From Chara braunii (taxonomy: Eukaryota > Streptophyta > Charophyceae > Charales > Characeae), in contig BFEA01000698.1 in assembly GCA_003427395.1 (NCBI GenBank), positions 422,361 to 465,415 of the forward strand: a stretch of 43,055 nucleotides of DNA, written 5' to 3'. This document shows, one piece after another, positions 9,495 to 21,654 of this stretch; the first letter of the stretch is position 1; every line of letters starts with the position of its first letter. The notes beneath the pieces are model-generated. The model had not been told where the DNA came from, searched no databases, and was given only the letters and a program-made list of their open reading frames with translations. A program made the position numbers and the translations under genes.

Positions 9495-9800
9495 TACTCA
9501 CCACTTGAAAAAGAAACGAAAAATATGGTGGTTTTTTCTTCCCATATTATAGGAAAGATTCATTTTTATTTTGCACATTTGGTGTGTTGTAGAGCGATAC
9601 CCAAAGTGTGCCGCCGTGTTGCTCGCCCTCCCAGTAAGCTTCAAAAGGTACTCACCACATGTACAAACAACAAAAAATATGACGATGTATCTTCCCATAT
9701 TATAGCAGAAAATATTCATTCTGATTTTTCATATTTGATGTATAGTGGAGGAGACTCTAAGTGCATTGTTTTGCTCGTCCTCCCTGTATGTTTTATAAGA
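9495..9800 (+). repeat. 154-bp tandem duplication
   Basis: TACTCACCAC at 9495 recurs at 9649, and CTTCCCATATTATAG at 9538 recurs at 9691. Both units continue through ATTCATT...GCTCGTCCTCCC-like sequence. The copies are clearly diverged, so this is an old duplication and not an assembly echo. Confidence 0.75.
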
Positions 9801-9831
9801 AAATTGATATATTTTTGTTTTTTTTCCTAGG

Positions 9832-9925
9832 CTACCAACCGGGCCGCCCGGGTCGCCTTGTTTTCTCGGGCAGTTTGACCGTGCAAGGACCAGAAAAGGT
9901 CAGAGAAAAAAAAAAAAAAAAAAAA
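9832..9925. mobile_element. Possible fragment of a hAT-like MITE tip
   Basis: AACCGGGCCGCCCGGGTCGCC is a GC-rich self-complementary tip followed by a long A run, the arrangement seen at the left end of the element at 10011. A target duplication was not found. Confidence 0.3.
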
Positions 9926-10010
9926 AAAGCAAAAAATTAAACTAATAATTTTACCTCAAGGTTTTATTGAAATTAAGTAAAAAATAAAATAAAATTATTA
10001 TTATTATTAT

Positions 10011-10732
10011 CAGGGTTGCTGGCGTTCGGGACGGGCCGAACGCCCGAACGTACGGGACCCCAAACGCCAAAAAAAAAAAAAAAAAAACACGTTTTTAAAA
10101 ACTTCCGAACAAAATATATGCTATGGAAAAAAAAAAAACTAAACAACATTTGCCTGGGCACTACATCCCAATTCTTTACCAAATTTGAATTAAAAATCAA
10201 ATACAGAAAATAAACACTATGATAAAAATAAGAAAAAATAAAAAGAGAATTAAAATGCGTGAGTGTGCCAGTACCTTTTCGGCACCGCCATCTTTGCCGA
10301 TTCTTAATTATTTTTTAACATTGACAAATGCCCTGAAAATTTACAGATATGTAGCTTACATAATCAATAACTTATTAAAAAGTGTTTAAAAAATAATAAA
10401 ATTGTTAAGGTCCCGAAATAAAGTAAAAACAAAAAGTTAAAGTGAAAAAAAACAAAATAGTGAGTGGGCGAGCACGTTTTGACACCCCCATTTTTAAAGA
10501 TTTTTAATTTTTTTTGGGCTGAGCAGAATGACTTCAAAATTTGTAGGCGTGTAGTATACATCTTACAGAACTCAAAAAAAACAATTCAAAAAAAAAAACT
10601 TATTTGTAGGCCCCGAAAGTAATTTTGGCGGGGGCCGAACCTGGAGGTGTTCGGCCCCCGAACGGGACCCCGAACGCCCGAACGTTCGGGGGCCAGCCCG
10701 GGGACCCCCGAACGTTCGGTCAGGTAACCTTG
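10011..10732 (-). mobile_element. hAT-like MITE, CGAACG-type tips
   Basis: 722 bp from CAGGGTT to AACCTTG, with ATTATTAT on both sides. An 8-bp duplication fits hAT, but here it lies in an ATT microsatellite and is not decisive. Both tips are packed with CCGAACG/CGTTCGGG words, e.g. GCCCGAACGTTCGGGGG near 10676-10692. The minus-strand core (from about 10200 down to 10075) matches the cores of the elements at 16834 and 24093, including TTTTTAATTCAAATTTGG and GGCAAATGTTG. There is no transposase. Confidence 0.75.
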
Positions 10733-10766
<34 letters not shown>

Positions 10767-10805
10767 GTGTTATTATTATTATTTATTTTATTATTTATTT
10801 ATTTT
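10733..10805 (+). repeat. ATT microsatellite
   Basis: ATT units continue on both sides of the 10011-10732 element, showing the element was inserted within the microsatellite. Confidence 0.9.
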
Positions 10806-12087
10806 TTTGTTTGGTCGGAATTTAGACTGATTGCTTAACAACGGTCAGTTGTCATTCATCATCTCATGTCTTGGTAAAAACGTCATGGCATAGGTATTGT
10901 CTAAAGCTATTATCGGCGGACTAGAGGTTAATGAAAATTAGGCTAATACAATGAACCTCAAAGAATTTTCGAAAAAACTAAGGAAAAGTTCCTAGACAAG
11001 ACTACGACTGACAAAGTATTCAAGTAGCTAACTATTATTCGACTGAGACACCGGACCTCAGTAGATGCGTTGTCTAAGGGAGTTGATAAGTTATTACAAG
11101 TTCCTGGTATGAACATTCATAGCTACAACGGCCCGAATGTCGGACCAATTCCAGACACCGGACGTCGGACTCGGACCAGCCGGTCACATGTGGACGCCTA
11201 GTAGATATCCGAAAAATCCAAAAAAATCTGGATATGTTTAAATGTCCTGTCCGAATCCATGTCTAGATTGGGTCGGGGGAAAGAGAGAATAACTACGATG
11301 CATTCATAAATTCACGGATGTACCATTCAGCGATAGAAGGTTGAATCGTGCTTTTAGCTTTTAACCGACGGCCACTGGAAGTGTCTGTTCTGATTAACAT
11401 TTTTGTTTTCTCTTGAAAATTGAATGTTCGTTATTTTTATTTTTTATTTTTGCTCTTGTTTGCTTAAGGTGGGAACGTATAAAGGATCTCATCCTGGGAA
11501 GATACAGACGTATCTCAAATTACATATCTAGATTTTCTACAAAACCACAAGAAGCAAAAAAATAAAAAATAACTAGACGACCAGAGTGATCCACGATCAC
11601 TTGGCCGGTGAATGGAAGTTTCATCTTGACATTTTCTTTCTTTTTCAGATTTTATGTTTTTATGCGACGTTGCATGACGTTACTACAATTTGTCCATAGT
11701 AGGCTTCGATTTCTCCTTCTTATTTCTTTTTGTTTTCTTCTCTAATAAGTTTGTTCTTTCCTTTGACTGGATTGGTCATTCTAGAAAGTTCAACACTCAA
11801 CAGTTCCGTTTCCATGATGACTCTATCTAGTTAGGTCTCGAGATGGGCTAGTTACGTCATTAGATTCTGAAACATAGATGACGCATCAATTTACTTCACT
11901 TTTTCAATTATTTTTTCTAATTTATTTTCTTGCTGTTTTTTTTCCTGTTTTTGTCTTACACAGGCATACTTTTTTTCTCTTCGACATTCAATGTTTCTTT
12001 CAATTGTATATTTGTGTCGTTCATTATTCGAACGGTAAATTCTTTCCTTCTTGCTTGAGGCCGCTAGACCCTTTCTTTTTCTTTCCT
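10806..12087. other. Unassigned intergenic stretch
   Basis: No recognisable domain or array. Around 11130-11200 repeated GGAC/CGGAC words (CCGGACGTCGGACTCGGACC) resemble a GC-rich transposon tip, but no partner tip was found. Confidence 0.35.
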
Positions 12088-12309
12088 TTATGCGTTCCTT
12101 CTTTCTTCCATTTGCTTTGATTCGGCTTCAAACTGCATAGCGACAAATTGATCAAGGCTCATATGATCCTCATCAATGGTCTGCTGCACTCTTCCGCTGA
12201 CCTCCAGAAGTGTAACAACAATTTCATCCTTCTCAAGTTCTTCTTCTGCGGCGCACAGATCGAACTGGCCGACTACATGTTGCCCTCTAGCTGGTCCAAC
12301 GCACTTCAA
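12088..12309 (-). CDS. Unrecognised 73-codon ORF, possible exon or gene relic
   Basis: A minus-strand open frame rich in Glu, Gln and Val (AAEEELEKDEIVVTLLEV, then HMSLDQFVAMQFEAESK) has a composition more protein-like than neighbouring frames. I recognise no domain and see no clear splice sites, so it may be chance, an exon or a degraded element ORF. Confidence 0.2.
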   Translation of the reverse strand: MKCVGPARGQHVVGQFDLCAAEEELEKDEIVVTLLEVSGRVQQTIDEDHMSLDQFVAMQFEAESKQMEERRNA

Positions 12310-12589
12310 CGAGCAATTAACATAAATTGTCCAACATATGTTTCCTCTTCGTTTTTGTGCATCATTTCGTCTTCACAAATTTATCTCCCTCTTCTTAATC
12401 AGCGAAAAATGTAAAGAAGATCATAAAGAAGAATAAAGGAACGAATCTGGTCAGAATGGACGCACACAAACACTTCCAGAGGTAACTTCTATTTCCGGAT
12501 GAGTATTGCGCATAATAAAACAGAAAAAATCAGGGGAAACGTGCTGGAATACCCTTAAAAGTTAGGATATTTGGTAAGCTAATCAGGGG

Positions 12590-12960
12590 TACTATGCTGA
12601 AATGCCCCAAACTTCTGCACCTGCCCCCTTCTCGCTGTCGAGCACATCGGTATCATAGGGGGACCCTCCCGATCACGTCACACAGGATTTTGCAGGACTT
12701 TTTGGCAAGGGAGTTTTTGTCGCTCCGACCGAGTGCGCCAACCATACCTCTCGTGAACCCCTATGACATGACAAAGGTTTCACGAGGAATAACTTACCTC
12801 TGTCCAAAAGGATGTCACCACCATTGGACAAATGTATCCCCCCCGAGCTACCAAGCCATGTGCAAAAGCTGCTTAAGTGCAATCGCAGAGGTGGCCCAAC
12901 GGAGGGCATTTCTCATTAACTGTAGCATAGGGGGTACGTTGAGCTGAAGACATCATCGGA
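12590..12960 (+). repeat. Segment S, plus-orientation copy (possible LTR part)
   Basis: Its reverse complement matches 20060-20290: shared blocks are CCCCCTATGCTACAGT, GGTAGCTCGG and GAGAGGTATGGTTGGCGCAC. Both copies abut the long element. It may be a piece of a long terminal repeat, but matching termini and a primer-binding site were not established. An open frame here (12594-12947, with CPKGC and MCKSC) has an inverted counterpart at 20076-20396 that aligns only partly. Confidence 0.65.
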
Positions 12961-13412
12961 CCCGTACGTGAACCGATGCTGATGGCGCGAATACCCTTAC
13001 ACGGGTATCCGCCTTGGTTTTTGTAAGCGACAAAAAATACGTTTGGTTTGAAGTTTGCGTATTCCGCCCGAGGCGAGGCTGCGTCTGTGGTTTACGTTAG
13101 CCGAATGGTTGACTAGAGTAGAGAGTGTGTGGGCGCGCAAATTTGAGGTGTGCGTGACCTTTTATTTTTGGTTGATGATTGAAGAGTCGACGTGGTCGGC
13201 GACCAAATTTTTCTTTCTGATCAAACTAGGATTAAAGAGATTTTGTCTCTTGATTGGTGCGTTTTCTTGTGACTTGTACTTACGTAATAAGGACGGCAAC
13301 GATACTAGTGTGATTTTGAAAGTGTTTCGGTGGATAGGTGCGTTGTGCAATATCAATTTATATTTAGATGTCCGTCAGAATTAGACCCAACCTTGGGCCT
13401 AACACTATTGGT
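12961..13412 (+). repeat. Element E block ending CCAACCTTGGGCCTAACA
   Basis: The reverse complement of 30240-30910 matches this block at both ends: GCAAAAACCAAGGCGG with GTAAGGGTATTCGC, and an exact 26-base match ending ACACTATTGGT. The middle is diverged. It directly follows segment S. An open frame at 13055-13384 has no recognisable content. Confidence 0.65.
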
Positions 13413-14320
13413 CGTGACGTGGGATTTTCATCAGAGAGATTCAGGAATCGAGATTGAGCGGCGACGATGCGGGATATCAGAGTAGCGAGGAGGGCCCGAC
13501 GGGGCTATCCTCCTTGGTTTTGCCATAGGCGGCGTTCCTAGAAGTAGTTTGTTTTTTTTGTTATCATCCCTGCTTTATTTTTTTATTTTTATTTTTAGTT
13601 TTTCTACGCTCCGGCATTCTTTTACATGCGGTTCCTGTGTTTGGTCGATGGGGTCCTGCGTATTCGGGACGTTGGGGAGATTCCTCGGCCTTGCCATCTT
13701 GAAGCACGGACCGAGGAGTTCAATGTGTACACAAACCGGTGGGTGATTAACTGCAAAGTAGAATGGTCTTGGGTGTCGTGGGCCTAACAAGGGCGTTCAA
13801 CCTAGTGGCCCGCGAGCTACTATGAGAGGTTTGGGATCGAGTTTGCCCGTTGGAGCACGAAACTATGCCCGAGTGCAATAGTGAGGAGTGGTCTAGGATG
13901 CTGTGGGGAGGCCGCAGCGGCACAGCGGCAAGCCATGGGTCACATGGAACCCCCTTCCCATGTCGGTTATCTAACTATCAGTTATCTAACTATCACTAAA
14001 GATTTGCCCAGGGCACTGCTTCCCCAAGGCTCATAGTATCACAGTTTGCAGCAGGACAGTACCCCAGAATCCGCAACCTGCTGTGAAAGAGGTAGGGAAT
14101 AAGCCCGTTGGGAGCCTAAGGAAGCGAGTGGCTAATCGAGTCGTCTAATAGTTAGTCTCTCCGAAGCTCCCCTCAGACCTGCTGGGTTCCTGTCGAAGTT
14201 CCCTCCGGGCGGCCAACGTAGAAGCAGGGCGAAGTCACGGGATGCACCGACCACTACCAACGATCCGTTGTGAGAGGTGAGTGTGAGCATACTCGATGCG
14301 ATCAAGAAGGTGAGCAGGGG
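13413..14320. other. Element E interior, unassigned
   Basis: GC-richer sequence without a recognised domain. A short direct repeat GTTATCTAACTATCA occurs twice near 13966-13994. Confidence 0.4.
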
Positions 14321-14458
14321 GCAGCCAGAGGAGGTGAGGCTGGTGGACACTGCGCTGTGGAGCAGAGCACGACACCGAAGAGGGAGAGTGCAGCCATAGG
14401 AGGTGAGGCTGGTGGACGCTGCGCTGTGGAGCAGAGCACGACACCGAAAAGGGAGAGT
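14321..14458 (+). repeat. 69-bp tandem duplication
   Basis: Units 14321-14389 and 14390-14458 differ at only a few bases. The length is a multiple of three, so an open frame through it repeats 23 residues (CAVEQSTTPKRES core), but that frame has no known domain and is probably not a gene. Confidence 0.9.
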
Positions 14459-15839
14459 GGAGAGCCGCTAGCACCAACGAAGGGAAGGAACACGAATGAA
14501 CCTAGACGTGGATTCATGCTAGGTGCATTCGAAAACGAGCGATGGAGGCAGTGAGGCAGAAGAGAACGGAACTGCAGGGGCGGAATGACTTTTCTCGGCC
14601 GATTCCTAACAAAGGTAGGCGAAGTAGGATAGTGGATAGGGGTTTTCAGCCTAGATGAACACAATTTTGAAGTCGGATTAGGAAGAAAGTTAGTAGACAG
14701 AGAGGTTAGTAGAGAAGGTACTTCACGGAGGTGTAGCGATGGCGGAGCAGTGAAGGGGAATGACAGAAGAAAAAGATGACTAACTGGCCTGATTCGGACA
14801 GGAATAAAGACCGGAATCGAGGTTTTGGAAACAGACGACGTCAGATTCGTTGTTAGTTTTAGAAATGAGTTAGTAGGTTTAGAGTTAGTAAGGAAAATAT
14901 GGTGGGGAGTAGAGCATAAAGTAGCAAGGGGAGTGAAGCGCACGCGATACGACACAGATTTAGGCGAGGGAGGAAGTGAAGTAGGGGTTCGAGGACGGAC
15001 GAATTCGATGGTGATGTTAGGACTAAAGCTTAGTGGTTAGTTTTGAGGTGTGTGAATAACGGGCTGTGCGCAGGGGAAACGGTTTCAGGGGGATAATATA
15101 CTTCTCCGTGCTCTAGCAGAATATTCATTCGATTTCGCTCGTTCTATCGACGAGAGTAGCCTGAGGCCACCCATGAAGTTGAAACTTACTTGTTGGTCGG
15201 TGCACAACCCATTCGGACGATCAAAGTATGTGAGGCTGCATTGGCCAATGGTTGCCAGCGAGCATGTTGACGGGAAGAGAGAACGGGAATAGAAGGGAAG
15301 GAAGCATGGGGCTTACCGCTGCATTAGTTGGATCACTTTGTGTAATCACTAGCTTCGCGAAGTTAAAGTGCAACGAGGTGACTCGCTGCATGGCACTCGA
15401 CTGCTACTTTGAATACCTAGCTGCTACGCAACGTTACTATATACATAGCTCCAAACGGGCTGCTAAGATTGTTGTGAAGTATTGCGGCCGAGGCTTACTG
15501 TTTGAGTAGGTTGTTATTGGTCTCAGCCCGCAACTGGTGTTGGTGTGCAGTCGTGCTGGTTACTGCCCATTGGGGAACAATTGCGGTGTTGTGACTTACC
15601 GTGTTGTGTATTGCTAACTATCTTGATACCTCGTTACTGTGCACGACTGATTGGGCATGTCGAGCGTGTTGGAACTGTTGTGGTGACACCGGTATTGGAG
15701 TAGGATGAAAATGAGCCATCTCTTTGAAGGTGGAAGCCGGTGACTTGGAGAAGGGATTAAACGTTAGAGAGGAGGTATTACTGCAGTTGGAGGGCCACCA
15801 AGAAGTTAAGATTCGGTGGGTTGACCTCAAGTAATTAAG
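14459..15839. other. Element E interior, unassigned
   Basis: Open frames at 14302-14955 (minus), 14825-15040 and 15252-15509 (plus) have no recognisable motif. There is no obvious counterpart beyond 23965 in the right copy. Confidence 0.35.
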
Positions 15840-16833
15840 TCACTGCGCGTTTTCTGGTCATTGCAATTGGAGTTGCGGGAGACAACGAAAAGACTGAACT
15901 AGTTGAAGAAAGGTCAAATTGTTGTGAACGGGACGATCACCGGCAAGTCAACGGTGCTGAGTTAGACTTCAGTTTGACCCAGCCGCTTCGCAGTTTGGCC
16001 ATCATTGCGGGACCCTCAGGCGAGTAAAGGTATCAAGACCCTCTTTAGAGAGTTGAGTTTGTCCCTCTCTTGTACCTCGAGCGTATGAAACTCTTCCTTC
16101 TGCCTTTCTTAATCTAAGTTTAGCCATGTTCTGAGAGGAAGGCAGCAGGCGGGATTGCAACCCGTAGGACCTCAGCAAGACTCTGTGGGGGAGTCAGCCC
16201 ACCGATTGTGGGAGCTCTTCCGGAACTCAGGAGGGGTTCTAGAGGCAGGGAACTGACAGGTAAAGCTTCGACCCTCCTTCTATAAACCCAGTTATAAACC
16301 CCTAGCTGTATTTCTTGCTATGTTTGACTGAGTATATTGTCTGTTCCCCTACTCCGACTTTCAGGACAAACCAAACTTAATAAAAAAATGTTTGTGGAAA
16401 CTCAATTTCAGTTCTGTTGTCTGACTGAACACAGATTGTGGGGTTGCATCTGGGGGAAAAATGGGAAGAAGGCAGTATTGCTTATGATTGTCCTGGTTTA
16501 TTAAAGGTTGGGCAAGTCTCCATAAGTTTGAGGAGGCTCGGTGCTATGTTTATTTTTGAATTGCCTGGAGGACCAGACATGTTCTACAAGTTTGGGTGAT
16601 TTGTTGCTCTGACTTGCGAGGGTTGTTTGTGATTGACTTTTTAGGAACCAAGCACTGTCTCATAAGTTTGGGTGGCTTGGTTGCCTTGTTTATTTTGGGT
16701 TTTCTCAGTTTCCTTTGATTCTGAACGAAGGGGTCTGAGCATGTTCAATAAGTTTGGGTGACTCAACCCCTTCCTGTTTTATTTAAGGGAACGAATCAGG
16801 CAGAGGACCAGACATGTTCCATAAGTTTGGGTG

Positions 16834-17235
16834 CTATGAATCCCCCGAGGTCATGACCGCGGGGTCAATCTCGGCCCGCGGTCGGGATCCCGAACGCCGA
16901 GGTCGGCTGCAGGCGAGGGTCGCGGTCGGAAAACCCCGATATTTTTAATTCCTAGGATAATAGGCAAAAAAAAAAAAAAACAGAGGTTGTAGGTTGTTTT
17001 GCGCTCTAAAACCGCATATTTTTGGTTTTATTTTTTAACTTCGTTTTGGATTTAAAAAAAAATAAAAAACAGAAATCCCTGAGCCAAAAGTTCTTCACTT
17101 TATTCTTTTAGTAAGAAAAATAAATGATTTTGTTTGCTTTTTATCTCAAATTTAGTAACGAAGTTTGATATGACCCCAAGGCAAAAGTTGTTCAATTTAT
17201 TTTTTTGCATAATATATATTAGTTTCAAATTTTTC

Positions 17236-17268
<33 letters not shown>

Positions 17269-17363
17269 NTTGACCGCGGACCGTGGTCACGATCGTGGGC
17301 CCGCGGCCACGACCGCAGTCCACGGTCATGCCCGCGGTGACCGCGGCTGCGGGGGATTCATAG
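16834..17363 (+). mobile_element. hAT-like MITE, CCGCGGTC-type tips, with 8-bp target duplication
   Basis: 530 bp with perfect 13-bp terminal inverted repeats CTATGAATCCCCC and a perfect 8-bp target duplication TTTGGGTG (16826-16833 and 17364-17371). The duplicated bases belong to a T1 array core. The tips carry CCGCGGTC and GACCGCGG words; the core (CTCAAATTTAG, GGCAAAAGTTGTTCAATTT, then a T run) matches the minus-strand core of the 10011 element. A single N sits in the T run at 17269. No transposase is present. Confidence 0.92.
17269..17269. other. Undetermined base in poly(T)
   Basis: A single N in a T run of over 25 bases at the edge of the right MITE tip, probably a homopolymer gap closure. 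Confidence 0.95.
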
Positions 17364-18069
17364 TTTGGGTGGTCTTGGTGCAATGCCACGCACATGCTGG
17401 AACCAAAAGGGTATAACTTGGCTATATTTTATTATTACTTTATCTATGAACAGGCTAGTCAGAAATTGTTCCATAGGTTTGGGTGGTCTGGCTATAGCTT
17501 ATCACAAATTGAAGAGAGTATGAACTAAGAATAAACTTGTGCTACGAAGGGGAAGACTGAACCTCGAGCTAAAGATGATCGGTTTAGTCATATACTACCT
17601 TAAAAGACTAAGTGCAGATAATTATATAAAACTTGGATACTTAAACAATTTAAGGCGATTAGGACAACCTAGTCATATGCCAAAAAGCAGAGAAAAGTTG
17701 TTGTGTCCTTTATTTGTATATACTCAATGGTTGAGTTAGACATGTTCCATAAGTTTGGGCGATCTAGCTTTATGCCTTATGTAAGTTGGGTATAAAGGGA
17801 TAAATCATTGAAAGACTATGAACTATTGTTTGATGAGGTTGACTTGAGGTTGATGAAAGTACTCACCTTTGCGGTTTGACTTGCATGTGGCTGAGTGAGA
17901 TTATCTACTTGGTCTGAGTTCAAGTTGACCGATAGTTGCTTTAGATGCTCGCCACTTGCTAGAGTCATATGAGTTAGTTTCAATTCCTGCATTTTTTTAG
18001 GTAAGTTTATTTTACTTAGGTCGGTTTTTATATTTTTCGAGATCATTTATGATACTTGGTCTTGTATAA

Positions 18070-18640
18070 AACTTGGTAAGTCACTTTCTCTACGAGAAGC
18101 GTTACCGAAATTTTTACAAAACCAAGACGTTAGTTAGATTTTGTCTTTTCAAAGTTCAGCTTGTCTGACTTTTATATATGACTAGTAAAAATCTGGAAAG
18201 TCTCATTTTCTAAAGAGAGTGATGCCAAAATGTTTGTAATTCAAGGAGTTCGACAAAATTGGACCGTGAGAAGTAAAAGTCACTTTAGATTCTGAACTTA
18301 GCTTTGTATGAATCTTGGATTAACACTCTTCTAAAGAGAGTGCTGCCGAAATTTTTACAAATTTAAGGAGTTAGTTAAATTTTGTCTTAGTTGAACTCAA
18401 ATTTTGTTCTGGGTTCATATCTAACTTAGTAAAAATCTGGAAAGTCTTCTTTTTTAAAAGGAGTGCTGCCAAAAGTTTTACTAATTCAGGGAGTTAAACA
18501 AAAAATTGACTTTTCTGAATAAGAGATTGTTTTTGTTTTCATATTCGAGTTATTACAAATTCTGAGAGGGCACTTTTCCTATGGGAAGCGCTGCCGAAAT
18601 TTTCTTAGTTTGAAAGAGATAGATTGTATTTTAACAGGTA
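18070..18640 (+). repeat. Interspersed short-repeat array T2, left arm
   Basis: A core like AGAGTGCTGCCGAAATTTTT recurs near 18089, 18210, 18330, 18453 and 18573, about every 120 bases, each followed by AGGAGTT-like then variable sequence. It pairs with the right-arm T2 array. Confidence 0.75.
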
Positions 18641-19623
18641 ACGATTCTGGGGATTCACTCTGTACAGAGTAGATCAAGCCAGAATCTACCTTTTCGTTAG
18701 GTACCTGCTTAGGGATAAATTTAGACTTAGTTAATTAAGAACGATATTTGAGTGAGATCGTGATATGAAGATTATTCTCCATACACTTATAGATTTAGTC
18801 TGGGGATTGATCTGTCTTGTGTTACAGGTCCTTTTGATCGTTTGATTCTAGATTTAAACTAGATTCAACTTGATCCTGTAGGGATCATCTTCTGTTATCA
18901 CTGATAACAGGTCGGTTACCGATTCGTCGATTTACGACTCAACTCCACCCCACTCTCATTGCTCAACCTTAAGACTTTAGTATGTTGGTTCTTATTATTT
19001 TATTAAGGTTTTCACCCAAATTTTTATTGAATGACCATTTAACAAAGGTACTGATATTTATTTATGAAAGGTTAGACAAAGGTTGGGGCTTGCATGGTTA
19101 AAGCGAAGGGTATGAGTATAAAGAATGGTTGAAGTTGACCCCGTGTAGTGTGTGGACGTTTGGTTGACTCTTTGATGCGATTGCAGGTATGTTCTGTTGT
19201 TCGGACTTTATATTTGACTGTCTGCGATCACATACATATATACGGCTGAGAGGAGTCCCACTGCGAATATGAGAAGTGATCGTCACATATTTATCCTCAT
19301 TTTTACACATATATATGTACATTGCTATATTTGAATGTTTTGACGTGGCCTAAGGAGCCCACGCTTAAGGGTTTAATTGGGATTAAGGTTGAGAAAGGAA
19401 GAGAAATTCCCTCCTTTTATTGTTGTACGCTTCTTAAAGATTTCTTAGTCGGACGTTAGTCCTGAGCCTCGATTCGAGGTCCTTGTCCAGGACATCCCAG
19501 ACCCTAGACTCTGCATGGAAAGGATCACCCCTCGCGGAGAGCCTATCTACCCTGCCCACCGGGACACTCAGCCTAAAGGCCGGAGGTGCTACAGAGGCCG
19601 CACAACTGTTCCTTCAGTCGTGC

Positions 19624-19655
19624 AATATCGTGAAGGGGAAGACCTTCACGATATT
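19624..19655. other. Perfect 13-bp hairpin
   Basis: AATATCGTGAAGG and CCTTCACGATATT are separated by GGAAGA. It lies in the left arm; the right-arm counterpart (about 20740) does not keep the perfect stem. Confidence 0.85.
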
Positions 19656-20059
19656 TCGAGTTTGACACTTGAGTGCCATAAGCGGTACTCGGATCCACAA
19701 GGGACCACTCGATTATGGGCACTTCATAGTACGCCATCATTGTGAATGCTCGCATATTCATACATTGCTAGTCGATATGGGAAGATCCTGCGTCCATGTC
19801 GTTTCATACTAAGTCTCACGCTCGTCGCATATCCGATTTCTGTATAGAAAAAGTTATGGGATGGCTACTGAAGGGACTATGATTGTGTGCATTGTTTTGT
19901 TTGTGGCGTGCATCTGTGTGTGTTTTAATTATTATGTTTTTAGAGTGGTGTGCGCGTGGTGTGTGGAAAGCATCCTAGTCGACCGACGACGGGTCACACT
20001 TGGGACCTCAGCCCCCCAAGGCGTCGGTTCGCGTGCGAGTCCAATAAAGGTGTAAAACC

Positions 20060-20410
20060 GCGCATGCCCCCTATGCTACAGTGAACAAGAAACGCCCTCG
20101 GCTGGTCCACCTCTACGATTGCAGCTGATTAGCTTTTGTACTATGGACTGGTAGCTCAGCGGGGATACGCCCACCGAAGGGAGGTGACAACTCCCGTAAT
20201 GTGGAGGCAAGTCGTGCCTCGCGTAGGCCCTATCCTGTCGTAGGGGTTCGCGAGAGGTATGGTTGGCGCACTCGACCGGAGTGGCTTGTGAAAGCTCCAT
20301 GTGCATTGCGATGAGGATCAGACCAACTCCTGTCTGACGCGGACGGAAGGGTTCCTCGCCGCTTGTGCGGTGATGGATAGATGCGCTTGACAACACTCTT
20401 AGGGTTTATC
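20060..20410 (-). repeat. Segment S, minus-orientation copy at the centre of the inverted repeat
   Basis: This central spacer does not pair with either arm but is the inverted counterpart of 12590-12960. It belongs to the right copy of element E and stops against the end of the left arm, so one or both copies are truncated at the join. Confidence 0.7.
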
Positions 20411-21654
20411 TCCCCTGCGTGGCTCTACGTCGGTCGATTAAGACGACCATCTAACTACGCAATACACTTCATAAAAAACAAACAAACTTCATACGTAAGT
20501 CCCGCCTAGTCCCTTTTTCACATCCAAACCATCACGTTTTAACAACAAAAAAAATGGATAGGTGTCGCGGGCGAGACTCTGAATAAAAATCAATGTGACG
20601 TATGCCTTCTTATATCTACTAGCTATTAATGAACACGCAAGCAGTCGCATGGGTGACATACTATGTGTTGCCTATGACCACTCTGTCCTTAATTATTTCG
20701 AGGATCGTCTTTAACACTAAAGTGTCGACTGAAACGTGTCTTGAAAGCTTAATCTCTTGACGCTGGACAATCGCAAGTGCGATTGCAAGACCTACCCTCT
20801 TCTGCATCTGTACGAGTGCGCGACAGACAGACTTCGACCCTTTGTGGCAGAAGGACACCTCTGACCTTATTGAATAGGCTCCATCTTCGGAGACATTCGG
20901 ACAAGTCACGAGATTTAACTTTGAGAGCTACCATAGATCTCAACATGAAACTTTAAAATATAAAAAAATAAAAAATAAAAGGGGGCCTCCTTTTCTTTCT
21001 CAATATAAATCTGCTCAATTCTTACATGCGGTCAAATTAGACTGCTGACTTACGTAAAATATAATCGTAACAGGGTTATAGGATACGAGGCGATTTTTTT
21101 CACAATCACAGTATGACTTCCTTTCAAATATTGAAATAAACCTAAAGAAAGGTCAAATCCTGACTTCATATTTACAAAACATACCTGCCATCACACACAA
21201 ATTCAATATCGACAGACCACACACTACACGAGGTTAACTCCAACCACTCTTTGCACTCACAACATTTGTCGTATTGACACAAACCTTAACTTTTGTCAAA
21301 CCTTCAAAAAGAGAACGACCAGCCTTTCTTAAATGACCATTTAATAAAATTATGGGTAAAAACTCAAAGAAACAATTCAACCCATGGGGGCTAAGGTCTT
21401 CGGTTGAGTCGCGATAATGAGTTCGATGTTGAATCGTAAACCGACCTGTTATCAAAAGATAATAGAAAACGATTCTCGTAGGATGGTCTGAAACTAGTGA
21501 GATTTTGAATTTAAATAACCAAGAGGAGTTGTAACACTACACAGACCAGTTCAAAAACTAAACTTTAAGTGTATGGAGCATAAGCCCGCATATCACATTT
21601 CACCTACCCTCTCTCAAGGCTAAGTCTAAACTTAACTCTATAGGATATCAAAGA

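Larger units (their letters stand above)
16500..17800 (+). repeat. Interspersed short-repeat array T1, left arm
   Basis: The core GTTCCATAAGTTTGGGTGG recurs, with small changes, near 16525, 16579, 16655, 16745, 16816, 17470 and 17745, each followed by different sequence. Several units are bracketed by ACCAGAC and GTCTGG, allowing short hairpins. The hAT-like insertion splits the array at 16834. Confidence 0.75.
15840..20020 (+). repeat. Left arm of a large diverged inverted repeat
   Basis: Paired positions read by eye are 16230 with 23570, 18600 with 21650, 18890 with 21450, 19100 with 21250, 19680 with 20720, and 19985 with 20430. Inner pairs sum to about 40,250-40,415 and outer pairs to about 39,800, a drop matching the 530-bp hAT insertion in this arm. 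Divergence is considerable, so the arms are old copies. Confidence 0.8.
12590..20030 (+). mobile_element. Long non-coding element E, left copy
   Basis: From about 15840 to 20020 this copy is the inverted counterpart of 20420-23965; its left part (12590-13412) matches segment S at 20060 and the block at 30240-30910. No gag, RT or integrase motif was seen in any frame, so it resembles a large retrotransposon derivative or an unclassified element. It contains two short-repeat arrays and one hAT-like insertion. Confidence 0.6.

Noticed and set aside
12594-12947. Zinc-finger gene (CPKGC...MCKSC) in segment S
   Set aside because: The inverted homologue at 20076-20396 does not keep the cysteines, so the frame is probably not under protein selection.
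14302-14955. 217-codon minus-strand gene
   Set aside because: The frame is Pro/Ser/Thr-rich, overlaps a 69-bp tandem duplication and has no recognisable domain; it lies within the non-coding element E.
19624-19655. Rho-independent terminator or microRNA precursor
   Set aside because: The 13-bp stem has no T tract and is too short for a microRNA precursor; the host context is eukaryotic.
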